64,000 nt of DNA from an uncultured Luteitalea sp. (GTDB taxonomy: Bacteria; Acidobacteriota; Vicinamibacteria; Vicinamibacterales; Vicinamibacteraceae), in NCBI GenBank assembly GCA_934541105.1, contig CAKTDA010000001.1:372001-436000 (forward strand), read 5' to 3'. This document shows, piece after piece, positions 26,459 to 35,106 of this stretch; within the stretch, counting starts at the first letter, position 1; each line of letters starts with the position of its first letter. The position numbers were made by a program, and so were the translations under genes. A model generated the notes under the pieces. It was given only the letters and a program-made list of their open reading frames with translations, searched no databases and was not told the DNA's origin.

Positions 26459-26593
26459 TTGGCGGCCATCGTGGCGGTGGCGGCGGTGGCGGTGGTGATG
26501 GTGGCGGCGGTGGCGGTGGTGATGGTGGTGGCGGTGGTGATGGTGGTGGTGGCGGTGGTGTGGTGGTGGTGGTGGTGGTGATGATGGCGACGG
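26459..26593. repeat. GGN-rich microsatellite with strand-asymmetric G-tracts
   Basis: About 135 bp are built almost wholly of GGC, GGT and GAT triplets on the + strand (C-rich on the other strand). Dense GG runs spaced by one base make quadruplex formation plausible. Read on the minus strand it would encode polyproline-like nonsense, which I do not take as a gene. The rest of 26254-26698 holds no gene. Confidence 0.85.
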
Positions 26594-26698
26594 CGAAGCC
26601 GAGCCCCCCCGCCCGGTGGGACTCGAGCCCGAGGCGAGCCGAAGGCGGAGCCGAGGGCCTGAGGCCGGCCGGGCACGCCACACGAGCGCAGCGAAGTG

Positions 26699-26774
26699 TG
26701 GTGCGCCCGGTGGGACTCGAACCCACGACCAACCGGTTAAAAGCCGGTTGCTCTACCGACTGAGCTACAGGCGC
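26699..26774 (-). tRNA. tRNA-Lys (UUU)
   Basis: 76 nt with an encoded CCA. The acceptor pairs GCGCCTG with CGGGCGC (one G-U), the D-arm is TAGCTCAGTCGGTAGAGC, the anticodon loop CTTTTAA gives UUU, and the T-arm is GTGGGTTCGAGTCCCAC. It lies 19 bases downstream of the DinB stop, same strand, between the two copies of the DinB end. Confidence 0.95.
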
Positions 26775-26792
26775 ATCCCGTGAGTCTAGCAG

Positions 26793-27305
26793 CTACCCCG
26801 CCATTGGCTGGTCGGCACTGTCGCCGTAGATGGCCGGCACCCTGGAGCCCATCGCGCGGAGATACGCCGCCAGCTGCCCCCGATGGTGCGTGCCATGGTT
26901 GTTGGCCATGCCGAGCATGGCTGCGGCCGGCTGCTCGAACATCCCGAAGAAGCTCACCATGCGGTTGGCCTGCTCCGGCGTCATCGCCCGCGCACGGGCG
27001 ATGGCGGCCGGCATGGCCTGCTCGTAGTACGCGACCACGCCATCGATGGTGCCGAATGCCTCGACCTGCGCCTTGACCTTGTCGCCGTCGAAGGCGAACG
27101 CGCCGTCGGCGATGGACTCGAGGAACCACACGTCGGCCTGCGCGAGATGGCTGGCCAGTTCCCAGGCGGTCCGGGACCTGTCGTCGGGGCGGTAGTCGCG
27201 CCGGTCGTTCGGCACGGCCTTCAACACCTTCACGGTCGCGGGGAACTCGCTCTCCATCAGGTCGGCCATGTACTGCGCGAGGAACGTTGCCTGTTCGTTT
27301 GTCAT
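26793..27305 (-). CDS. DinB/YfiT-family putative metalloenzyme
   Basis: 170 residues, four-helix bundle pattern. The family metal-ligand histidines can be placed at WELASHLAQADV and NNHGTHHRGQL. Members include thiol transferases, but most are uncharacterised. The ATG at 27305 has a GGAGG site 6 bases upstream; a longer start at 27335 is less likely. It lies 42 bases after the ABC permease gene on the same strand, so it may be the last gene of the purA-ABC operon. Confidence 0.85.
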   Translation of the reverse strand: MTNEQATFLAQYMADLMESEFPATVKVLKAVPNDRRDYRPDDRSRTAWELASHLAQADVWFLESIADGAFAFDGDKVKAQVEAFGTIDGVVAYYEQAMPAAIARARAMTPEQANRMVSFFGMFEQPAAAMLGMANNHGTHHRGQLAAYLRAMGSRVPAIYGDSADQPMAG

Positions 27306-27347
27306 GGAACCCTCCACGGGTAAGTGCTTGGTCACAAAAGCGACCGG

Positions 27348-28391
27348 TCATCTCCAGCGGAACAACTTCAGCGCGGCCGTGAAGCTCGCGAGCGTCCAGC
27401 CAATCATCACGGCGATCGGCGCCGCGAGCGTCGCAATGCCGCTGCCGTCGATCATCACGCCGCGCAGCGACTGGTTGAGCGCCGTGAGGGGCAGCAGCGC
27501 GATGAACGGCTGCATCGCATCCGGGAAGTTCTCGGAGGCGAAGAACACGCCCGAGAACACCCACATCGGGACCATCACGAGGTTCATCAGGCCCGAGACG
27601 CCTTCCACCGTCTTCGCGCGGCTCGCCACGAGCAGGCCGAGGCCCGAGAACGTCAGCGCACCGAGCAGGCACAGCGCGGCGACGAGCAGCCACGACCCGT
27701 GCACCGGCACCCCGAACACGAGCACGGCGAACCCGAGCAGCAAGCCGACTTCCAGCACGAGGAAGATCAGCCGCGCCGCCATGTGCGAGAGCAGGTAGTC
27801 GGTGCGCCGCATCGGCGTCGCGACGAGCCGCTTCAACAGCTTGCGCACGCGGGCCTGCACCACCGAGAACCCGACGCTCCACATGCCGGTGCCCATGATG
27901 TTCATGCCGAGCAGCCCCGGCACGACCCAGTCGATGTAGCGAGATCCCGGCATGCTCACCGGGCGATCTGCGACGTCGAGCGCCGGCGCCCGCCCGGCAC
28001 CGGCCTGGAGCGCATCGTCCACGACGAAGCGTGCGACCCGGCTTTCGGGTCGGCTCGGGTCGAATTCGTACGTCACCGGCGCGCCGGGCACGACGAGCAG
28101 GTGGATCGCCCCGTTGCGCAGTGCCACGTCGGCGGCGGCACGGTCGAGGCCACGGCTGCGCACGCCGGGGCGACCAGACAGCGTCCGCTCCACATCCGCA
28201 ACGGCCTCGGCATGTGCCGCGTCCTGCAGGACGCCGACGAGCACGTCCGGTGTGCCCTGGTTGCGGAAGGCGAGACCCAGCGCGCACGCGAGCAGCACGG
28301 GGAATGCAAACACCCAGAACACGGCCTCCGGTTCACGCAGGAACTCGCGGAACCGTGTCACCGTGAGCTCGATCAGCGGATGGCGTGGCAT
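27348..28391 (-). CDS. ABC-2-type transporter permease
   Basis: 347 residues. One N-terminal membrane segment, a large extracytoplasmic domain (about 45-170), then five C-terminal helices: the layout of DrrB/YhhJ-like ABC-2 permeases. The conserved LKRLVATPMRR segment precedes helix 2. It pairs with the ATPase encoded 6 bases upstream. Exporter of an unknown substrate, possibly a drug or lipid. Confidence 0.9.
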   Translation of the reverse strand: MPRHPLIELTVTRFREFLREPEAVFWVFAFPVLLACALGLAFRNQGTPDVLVGVLQDAAHAEAVADVERTLSGRPGVRSRGLDRAAADVALRNGAIHLLVVPGAPVTYEFDPSRPESRVARFVVDDALQAGAGRAPALDVADRPVSMPGSRYIDWVVPGLLGMNIMGTGMWSVGFSVVQARVRKLLKRLVATPMRRTDYLLSHMAARLIFLVLEVGLLLGFAVLVFGVPVHGSWLLVAALCLLGALTFSGLGLLVASRAKTVEGVSGLMNLVMVPMWVFSGVFFASENFPDAMQPFIALLPLTALNQSLRGVMIDGSGIATLAAPIAVMIGWTLASFTAALKLFRWR

Positions 28392-28397
28392 GGTGGT

Positions 28398-29381
28398 TCA
28401 GTCATCCCTCAGGTGCCGGCCCGTCAACGAGACGAACACGTCCTCGAGTGTCGCGCTGTGGGTCGTCAGCCGCGTGAACGCCGACGGGTTGGCGACGGCG
28501 GCCAGCAGCGCCGGCAGCGCCTCGTGCAGGTGTTCGACGATGAGCGATCCGCCATCGGGCTTGATCGCCGCCCGCCGGACACCCGGCAGCGCCTGCAACA
28601 CCGGCAGCGCAGGCAGCAGCCGCTCGTCGGCGAGCGCGAACTCCACGACGTGCTCGGCGCCGAGCGAGGCAATGAGCTCCAGCGGCGTGCCGAGGGCAAT
28701 CACCTTGCCCTTGTCCACCACGGCCACGCGGTCGCACAGCACCTGCGCTTCGTCCATGTAGTGCGTGGTGAGCAGGACGGTGCGTCCGCGGCGCTTGTAG
28801 GCCGCCAGAAGGTCCCAGAGCTGCCGCCGCGACTGTGGATCGAGCCCGGTCGTCGGCTCGTCGAGGAACAGCAGTTCCGGATCGCCGGCAAGCGCGCACG
28901 CAAGGGCGAGCCGCTGTTTCTGGCCGCCCGACAACTTGCCGTACAGCGCATCGCGCTTTCCCTCGAGGCCGACGCTCGCGAGCAGGTCGTCCACGGTCGG
29001 CCCCTGCGCGTAGAACGATCGGAACAACCGCAGCGTCTCGGCGGCGGTCAGCTTGTCGCTCAACTGCGTCTCCTGCAGCTGGATGCCGAGCCGCTGCCGC
29101 AGTCGTGCCGCGTCGGTGGCCCACGTCATGCCGAGCACGGCAACCGAACCGGCGTCCGCGGTGTTGAGTCCCTCGAGAATCTCGATGGTGGTGGTCTTGC
29201 CGGCGCCGTTCGGGCCGAGCAGCCCGAAGCACTCGCCCGTGCGCACCTCGAGATCGAGGCCATCGACGGCGACGACGTCGCTGTAGCGCTTGACGAGTCC
29301 GGCGCAGCGGACTGCGTGCGTGACGTCGCCCTGCCGCGGTGCGGCCGGGAGTCGCGCACCGTTCGGCAGGGCTTCTCTCAT
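28398..29381 (-). CDS. ABC transporter ATP-binding protein
   Basis: 327 residues. Walker A GPNGAGKTTT, signature LSGGQKQRLALACALAGDP, Walker B ELLFLDEPTTGLD and the switch His in LLTTHYMDEAQ are all intact. The about 85 residues after the ATPase core are the usual C-terminal extension of DrrA/CcmA-like exporters. It starts 3 bases after the purA stop and is followed by its permease after 6 bases, so translation coupling across all three is likely. Confidence 0.94.
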   Translation of the reverse strand: MREALPNGARLPAAPRQGDVTHAVRCAGLVKRYSDVVAVDGLDLEVRTGECFGLLGPNGAGKTTTIEILEGLNTADAGSVAVLGMTWATDAARLRQRLGIQLQETQLSDKLTAAETLRLFRSFYAQGPTVDDLLASVGLEGKRDALYGKLSGGQKQRLALACALAGDPELLFLDEPTTGLDPQSRRQLWDLLAAYKRRGRTVLLTTHYMDEAQVLCDRVAVVDKGKVIALGTPLELIASLGAEHVVEFALADERLLPALPVLQALPGVRRAAIKPDGGSLIVEHLHEALPALLAAVANPSAFTRLTTHSATLEDVFVSLTGRHLRDD

Positions 29382-29384
29382 GCG

Positions 29385-30692
29385 TCAGTGTTCCAGGGTG
29401 AACCAGCGTGCGGCAATCGAATCGCCGCGCAGGATCGTCTCGTGACGGTCCGAGCCAGTGGAAATCAGGGCAACCGGCACGCCGCACACCTCCTCGAGCG
29501 TCGCGATGTACGCGCGCGCCTCGGCCGGCAGGTCGTCGTACGATCTCACGCTCGCCGTCGGCGCCGTCCATCCTCGTACGTCGCGATAGACGGGCTCGCA
29601 CTGCGCGAGCTGTCCGATCTCCGAGGGGAAATGACGCAGCGCGGTGCCGTTGGCCTCATACGCGGTGCAGATCTTCAGCGTCTCGATGCCGTCGAGCACG
29701 TCCATCTTCGTGATCGCCAATGCGTCGAGGCCGTTCACGCGCACCGCGTACCGCACGGCGACGGCATCGAACCAGCCGCATCGACGGGGACGCCCCGTCA
29801 CCGAACCGTACTCGCTGCCGCCATCGCGCAGCCGCTGCCCCATCTCGTCGAGCAGCTCGGTCGGGAACGGCCCCTCGCCGACGCGTGTCGTGTACGCCTT
29901 GGCCACGCCCATCACGCCACTGATGTGCCGCGGGCCGAGCCCGAGCCCCGTGCAGATCCCGCCCGTGGTCGCGTTCGACGAGGTGACGTACGGGTAGGTT
30001 CCATGGTCGATGTCGAGCAGCGTGCCCTGCGCGCCCTCGAACATCACCCGGCGCCCGCTCGCAATCGCCTCGTCGAGCAGCACCGACACGTCCGTCACGA
30101 ACGGCTGCAGGCGCGTCCACGCGCGGTCGAGTTCGGCCATCACCTCGCGCCAGTCCATGTGCGCGTCGGGAATCAGGCTGTTGCGCGCCTCGACGTTGTG
30201 ACGCACGGCCTTCTCGAGCATCTCCCGCGACGCCTGATCGGACAGATCACCGACCCGGATCCCACGCCGGCCGATCTTGTCCTCGTAGGCGGGGCCGATG
30301 CCGCGCGACGTGGTGCCGATCTTCCGCTCGCCACGCTTGGCCTCCGACAGCACGTCGAGTTCCTTGTGGTACGGCAGGATCAGGTGGGCCTTGCTGCTCA
30401 CGAACAGCCGGCCGGTGACGTCCACACCCGCCGCGGCAATCTCGTCGATCTCGGCAAACAGCGCCACCGGATCGACGACCAGCCCATTGCCAATCACGCA
30501 CGAGACACCCGGGTGCAGGATGCCCGACGGCAGCAACCGCAGGATGAACTTGCGCCCGTTCGCGTAGACGGTGTGACCGGCGTTGTGCCCGCCCTGGTAG
30601 CGCGCAACGTACGAGAAGTTCGGCGTGAGCAGATCGACGATCTTGCCCTTGCCTTCGTCGCCCCACTGGGCTCCCAACACGGCAATGTTCAT
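29385..30692 (-). CDS. purA: Adenylosuccinate synthetase
   Basis: 435 residues. It makes adenylosuccinate from IMP and Asp using GTP, the committed step to AMP. N-terminal GAQWGDEGKGKIVD is the GTP loop with catalytic Asp and Lys; GHNAGHTV follows with the catalytic His. TTSRGIGPAYEDK and GRPRRCGWFDA are family blocks. The ATG at 30692 gives the canonical start. It appears to lead an operon with an ABC exporter, a pairing with no obvious functional link. Confidence 0.97.
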   Translation of the reverse strand: MNIAVLGAQWGDEGKGKIVDLLTPNFSYVARYQGGHNAGHTVYANGRKFILRLLPSGILHPGVSCVIGNGLVVDPVALFAEIDEIAAAGVDVTGRLFVSSKAHLILPYHKELDVLSEAKRGERKIGTTSRGIGPAYEDKIGRRGIRVGDLSDQASREMLEKAVRHNVEARNSLIPDAHMDWREVMAELDRAWTRLQPFVTDVSVLLDEAIASGRRVMFEGAQGTLLDIDHGTYPYVTSSNATTGGICTGLGLGPRHISGVMGVAKAYTTRVGEGPFPTELLDEMGQRLRDGGSEYGSVTGRPRRCGWFDAVAVRYAVRVNGLDALAITKMDVLDGIETLKICTAYEANGTALRHFPSEIGQLAQCEPVYRDVRGWTAPTASVRSYDDLPAEARAYIATLEEVCGVPVALISTGSDRHETILRGDSIAARWFTLEH

Positions 30693-30843
30693 GACAGGCG
30701 TGTGTGCACTCGATCGCGCGCCCTCGCGCGATTCAGGAAACACGCCATGCTAGCAAACCGGCTGCCGCGGGCGCCACCTCGCGGGCCCCGGCGCGGTGGT
30801 TGACAGTCCCGCTCCCGGTTCGTAGGCTCTACACCTCCCGCCC

Positions 30844-31953
30844 ATGCCCGTCATCGATCGCGTACTGTCCGCGCTGGCAGCCCCGACGCCGGCAATCCCG
30901 CTGCTCATCGGCGGGTGCAGCGCCGGGCGGACACACGCACTGCAGACGCTCGCCACGCGCCTCGACGCCGACACGGTACCCGTCTACCTCGACGTCGAAC
31001 GCATCGCGACCACGCCCGAACAGTGCTATCGCGCGCTGCTGCGCCACGTCCGGACGGCCGACGACGCGACCCTCCCGGCGCCGGCCTCGCTCGCCTCGCC
31101 GCGCCAGGCCTTCGACGGCGTGCTCCAGGTGCTCACGCGGTCGCGGGCGGCCTCTGGCCGTCGCTTCACGTTCCTGCTCGACGAAGTGCTCGACCTCCGC
31201 ACGTTCGAGAGCTTCCCCGGCCTGAAGTCGCTCATGGGCGAGACCGGCGCTGCCATCGCGGCCTCCACGAACCGCTTCGTCCTCGCCACGCGTTTCCGTC
31301 TGCGCGGCACGCGGCTCGCGAGCACATGGCCGCGCGTCTCCACCCTGACGCTCGACGATGCCGCGGCGGGCGACGCGCGCGCGCGCGACGCGCTCGGCGG
31401 GCTCGATCCGCACGAACAACAGCAGGTGCTCGCGCTCACCGGCGGGCGCCTGGGCTACGCCGTGCTCGTCGGCGACGCCCTGCGCCAGGCGCGCCGGCAC
31501 GGCATCGCGGATGCGATTGGCGCGCTCACCGAGCAGATGCTCGCCGGCAGCGCCCTCGAACGCCGGCTGCGCCTCTCCTACGAAGTGCGGCTGCAGCGCG
31601 CGCGCGGCTATGGCGCGCTGCGCGCGATCCTCGACGTGCTCGCCGAGCAGCAGCCATTGACGCTGACGCAGGTCGCACAGCGCCTGCACCGGACGCCGGG
31701 GTCCACGAAGGACTACCTGTCGTGGATGCTCGACGTGGACCTGCTGACCGTCGAGCGCAAGCGCTACACCGTGACCGACCCGCTGCTGCGCCTGTGGGTG
31801 CGCCTCAACAACGGACCGCAGGCCCCGGCCGACGCGGACGTCGCGCGCGAGACGCAACGCTACGCGCTCGAACGCCTCAGGACCGTACCCGACACCCCTG
31901 TGCCCCTCGCCCGCCCTGCCGCCTCACCGGGCGGCATCATCGAGATCGACTGA
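30844..31953 (+). CDS. AAA/archaeal-type ATPase-like protein with altered Walker A
   Basis: 369 residues. The layout is that of single-protein ATPases with a C-terminal winged helix: a P-loop-like GGCSAGRTHAL at residues 23-33, an acidic strand FTFLLDEVLD as Walker B near 116, and a wHTH at about 270-310 (LTLTQVAQRLHRTPGSTKDYLSWM). The Walker A Lys is replaced by Arg. Otherwise the fold looks complete. Function unknown; related proteins are often linked to mobile elements or signalling. Its last 30 bases overlap the convergent rnc gene. Confidence 0.7.
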   Translation: MPVIDRVLSALAAPTPAIPLLIGGCSAGRTHALQTLATRLDADTVPVYLDVERIATTPEQCYRALLRHVRTADDATLPAPASLASPRQAFDGVLQVLTRSRAASGRRFTFLLDEVLDLRTFESFPGLKSLMGETGAAIAASTNRFVLATRFRLRGTRLASTWPRVSTLTLDDAAAGDARARDALGGLDPHEQQQVLALTGGRLGYAVLVGDALRQARRHGIADAIGALTEQMLAGSALERRLRLSYEVRLQRARGYGALRAILDVLAEQQPLTLTQVAQRLHRTPGSTKDYLSWMLDVDLLTVERKRYTVTDPLLRLWVRLNNGPQAPADADVARETQRYALERLRTVPDTPVPLARPAASPGGIIEID

Positions 31954-32904
31954 TCCGTCGCGCAGGGCATCGAGCGCGGCGCGCGCCGCCTGCTGCTCGG
32001 CGTCCTTCTTGCTCCGGCCCTCGGCCTGCGCGAGCCTCAGGCCCGATGCATGCACGTCCACGGTGAAGACCTTGTCGTGATCGGGCCCGGCCTCGTCGAT
32101 CACGCGATACACGGGCGGCTGGCGGCGCCGCGCCTGCAGGTACTCCTGGAGCGAGGACTTGAAGTCGCTGGCGCCGGCCACGGCGGCTCCGCGGACGCGC
32201 GCCTCCGCGAGTTGCGGCTCGAGCACCCGCAGGGTCAGCGCCCGCGCCGCGGCGAGCCCGCCATCGAGATACACCGCGGCAATCACGGCCTCGCAGGCGT
32301 CGGCAAGGAGCACGGGCTTGTGGCGCCCTCCGGTCTTCTCCTCGCCTCGCCCGAGCCGCAGGTGCGCCCCGAGGTCGAGCGCGTCGGCCACGCGCGCGAG
32401 GGCCGTGTACGACACGAGCGACGCCTTGATCTTGCTCTTCTGCCCCTCGTCGGCCTCGGGGTACTCCTCGTACACGCGGTCGCCGATCACGAACCCGAGC
32501 ACCGCGTCCCCGAGAAACTCCAGCGACTCGTTCGTGGACGCCGGTCCGGTGCCGTCCTCGTGCGCCCGGGACCGGTGGGTCAGCGCGCGCACGAGCAGGT
32601 CGCGATTGCGGAACCGGTAGCCGAGGGCCGCCTCGAGGCTGGCGAGCGCGTCGGGCCACGGCACCACTTTCGGGCCCGACGACGCAGGGGGCTCGAACCG
32701 GCGCAGGAGCGCGGCGGCGACATCGGCCTCGTCGGGCTCCACCGTGATGCGCAGCTGCCCGAAGGCGGCAATCGGCACCGGGAACACGCTGCGCAGCCCC
32801 GACCGCTCGATCACCGGCGACAACCCCTCGGCCTCGAGCAGGCCGCTCACGAGCGCGGCCTCCGCATCCGACGACGTCGTGAACACCACCGTGCGGGTCG
32901 TCAT
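31924..32904 (-). CDS. rnc: Ribonuclease III with N-terminal DUF2007-like domain
   Basis: 326 residues against about 230 for ordinary RNase III. Residues 1-70 resemble DUF2007 (putative signal-transducing, SGLLEAEGLSPVIERSG). The RNase III domain follows at about 85-235 with signature NESLEFLGDAVLG (125-137) and the second catalytic patch ADACEAVIAAVYLDGG. A dsRNA-binding domain ends the protein. It cleaves dsRNA in rRNA and mRNA processing. The start overlaps the stop of the phosphatase gene (ATGA). The 3' end overlaps the convergent ATPase gene by 30 bases. Confidence 0.93.
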   Translation of the reverse strand: MTTRTVVFTTSSDAEAALVSGLLEAEGLSPVIERSGLRSVFPVPIAAFGQLRITVEPDEADVAAALLRRFEPPASSGPKVVPWPDALASLEAALGYRFRNRDLLVRALTHRSRAHEDGTGPASTNESLEFLGDAVLGFVIGDRVYEEYPEADEGQKSKIKASLVSYTALARVADALDLGAHLRLGRGEEKTGGRHKPVLLADACEAVIAAVYLDGGLAAARALTLRVLEPQLAEARVRGAAVAGASDFKSSLQEYLQARRRQPPVYRVIDEAGPDHDKVFTVDVHASGLRLAQAEGRSKKDAEQQAARAALDALRDGSVDLDDAAR

Positions 32905-35009
32905 CGCCCCACCTTCAGCACGATCATCGTCATGTCGTCGTGCTGCTCGGCGCCGTCGGCGAACTCGCGCACGCTCTCGAACACCTCGTCGCAGAGCGCA
33001 TCCGGCTCGAGCCCTGCGTGTTCCTCGACGCACAGGCAGAGCCGATCCTCGCCATACAGGTCGCGCACGTCGTTCATCGCCTCGCTGATGCCGTCGGTGA
33101 ACAGCACGACGACGTCGCCCGGCGAGAGGCCGATCGTCTGCTCCTCGAGCATGCCCTCGAACCGCTGGCGAATGGACGCCATCCGCACGCCAAGCACCAG
33201 CCCCTCGGGCGCGATGAGGCGCGTGCGCGGGAAGGCGTCGCCGGCGCGCAGGTGGATCAGCGGCGTGTGCCCGGCCCTCGCATGCGTCAGCGTGTGCTGA
33301 CGCAAGTCGAGCACGGCGTACGTCATCGTGACGAAGCTCGCGCGCCCGAGATTGGCCGAGAGCACGCGATTGACCTCGCCGAGCAGGGCGCGCGGGGACT
33401 GGTGCGTCTTCGAGAGCGCGAGCATCAGGCCCTTGAGCTCCGCCATGTAGAGCGCCGCCGATGCGCCCTTGCCCGAGACGTCGGCCACGAGGAGCCCGAT
33501 GCGGTCGTCATCCAGCGGGAAGAAGTCGCAGTAGTCGCCGCCGATCTCGCGGGCCGGCCGGCAGGCGGCGGCCAGCGTGACGTCGCCGCGCCGCAGCGTC
33601 CCGGATGGCAGCAGGGACGTCTGGATGTCGCGCGCGATCTGCAGTTCCTGCTGCAGCCGCTCCTTGACGACCTTCTGCTCCAGCAGTTCCTCGATGTTCT
33701 CGATCATGCTGTTGAACGAGGTCGCCAGGGCGCCGAACTGGTCGCGCGATCGCACGCGGACGCGGTGCGACAGGTCCTCGGCCTGCACCCGCCGCGTGCC
33801 CTCGAACAGCTCGTGGATGGCACCCGTGATGGACCGCGCGAGGCTCACGCCCATCACGAACGCCACGGTCTGGATCACGAAGAACAGCCCGCCGATGATC
33901 ACGAGCATCAGCAGCAGGACGTCGCCGAAGGACATGCCGCCGCCGATCGCCTGCGCCTCGGTGATGCGGCGATAGAGGTGCGAGAGGCTCGGCTGGATGT
34001 GCAGGCCCAGCTTGCAGGTGCCGCCCGATTCCCAGTTGGTGACGTCGAGGAAGTTGACCCACGACAACACGTACGAGGAGCCGTCGGACTCCCCAGCCGC
34101 GTCGGTGCCGACGTCGCGGACGTGGCAGGGATCGGCGCCAGACGGGCTCATGCGCGCGAGCCCGCCGAGGCGGATGCCCGTCTCCTCACGAATCACCCCG
34201 GCCGTCGCATCGTCGAGCGGCAGGTCCACCACCACCATGCGGCGCGCCGTCGATGCCTGTCCGATCCACGACACGCTGCGGACGATGAGGCGCGCGCCGG
34301 AGGGACTCGCCGACGGGTCGGTGACGGGCAGCACCACCGCGGAGGGCCCCTGCCGCAGGAGCCATTCGGGAATCGTGGCCGGCGGCTCGCCGTGATCCCA
34401 GGCACCCGCCGTCAGCCTGTCGGTGCGGGTATCCCCGTTCTGCGGCAGCAGCGCGATGGAGAGTCCGGGGTACGTGCGTGCGCCGGCGGCGGCCTTGCGC
34501 GCCAGGAGGTCCCGGATCTCGACGGGTGTGCGCGTCTGCTGCAGTTCGACGGCCGTGATGTCGGCGTAGACGCGTCCCTGGGCCTGCAGGTCGGCCAGCT
34601 TCTCCTTCACGAGGTAGGAGCTGAAGCTGAGGAGCGTCAGCGCACCGACGATCAGGAAGAACAGGAAGATCAGCGCGGCCGGCACGAGGCCGATGAAGAA
34701 GTACGACAGGATGAGCTTGCGGCGGACGCGCCAGAGCAGTCGCTGGCGCAGCACACGGCTCACGCGCCAGACCAGCATCGTGCCGCCGACGATGGCGGCG
34801 ATGGTGGCGAGGCGGCGCAGGACGTCGAGTGCCTGCCCGGGCCCGGCGATCCACCCGATGAGCAGCAGGATCAGGCGGGCGGCAATCCCGCCGAGCAGGA
34901 GGCGGCCGGACCAGTGTTCGAGCAACAGGGCGCGCGGCGGCGGCAGCGACGGCAGTTCGTGCGCGGAGGGCGCTTCGAGGCGCGCCGTGCCGGGCGAGTC
35001 AGGCGGCAT
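32901..35009 (-). CDS. RsbU-type PP2C phosphatase with membrane sensor and HAMP
   Basis: 702 residues. Membrane helices lie near 36-95 and 100-130, an extracytoplasmic sensor at about 135-355, a helix at about 360-385, then HAMP (LARSITGAIHELFEGTRRVQ) and a short coiled coil. A SpoIIE/PP2C phosphatase domain fills the last about 230 residues (REIGGDYCDFF, VADVSGKGASAALYM, LFTDGISEAMN, DDMTMIVLKV). The metal-binding Asp residues are present. It would dephosphorylate an anti-sigma-factor antagonist in response to an envelope signal. No partner-switch genes are visible in the window. Upstream and co-transcribed with rnc. Confidence 0.93.
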   Translation of the reverse strand: MPPDSPGTARLEAPSAHELPSLPPPRALLLEHWSGRLLLGGIAARLILLLIGWIAGPGQALDVLRRLATIAAIVGGTMLVWRVSRVLRQRLLWRVRRKLILSYFFIGLVPAALIFLFFLIVGALTLLSFSSYLVKEKLADLQAQGRVYADITAVELQQTRTPVEIRDLLARKAAAGARTYPGLSIALLPQNGDTRTDRLTAGAWDHGEPPATIPEWLLRQGPSAVVLPVTDPSASPSGARLIVRSVSWIGQASTARRMVVVDLPLDDATAGVIREETGIRLGGLARMSPSGADPCHVRDVGTDAAGESDGSSYVLSWVNFLDVTNWESGGTCKLGLHIQPSLSHLYRRITEAQAIGGGMSFGDVLLLMLVIIGGLFFVIQTVAFVMGVSLARSITGAIHELFEGTRRVQAEDLSHRVRVRSRDQFGALATSFNSMIENIEELLEQKVVKERLQQELQIARDIQTSLLPSGTLRRGDVTLAAACRPAREIGGDYCDFFPLDDDRIGLLVADVSGKGASAALYMAELKGLMLALSKTHQSPRALLGEVNRVLSANLGRASFVTMTYAVLDLRQHTLTHARAGHTPLIHLRAGDAFPRTRLIAPEGLVLGVRMASIRQRFEGMLEEQTIGLSPGDVVVLFTDGISEAMNDVRDLYGEDRLCLCVEEHAGLEPDALCDEVFESVREFADGAEQHDDMTMIVLKVGR

Positions 35010-35106
35010 GCGGTCTCGGCCAGGTGCGGCGCAGGTGCCGTGCGCGTCAGGCCATCAGGTGCCGAATGATACCATCGCGTTTTTGCCCGTTGCCGAGAGG
35101 ACTCCC

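Noticed and set aside
26459..26593. Microsatellite as a CRISPR array
   Set aside because: No constant repeats with unique spacers; purely 3-bp periodic low-complexity DNA.
26114..26732. Polyproline-containing frames over the GGN repeat
   Set aside because: Translation of a microsatellite; no start signal, no domain, and one frame runs into tRNA-Lys.
35010..35106. Possible SAM riboswitch ahead of the PLP sulfur enzyme
   Set aside because: Only 97 bases, no recognisable conserved core; not enough room or sequence support.
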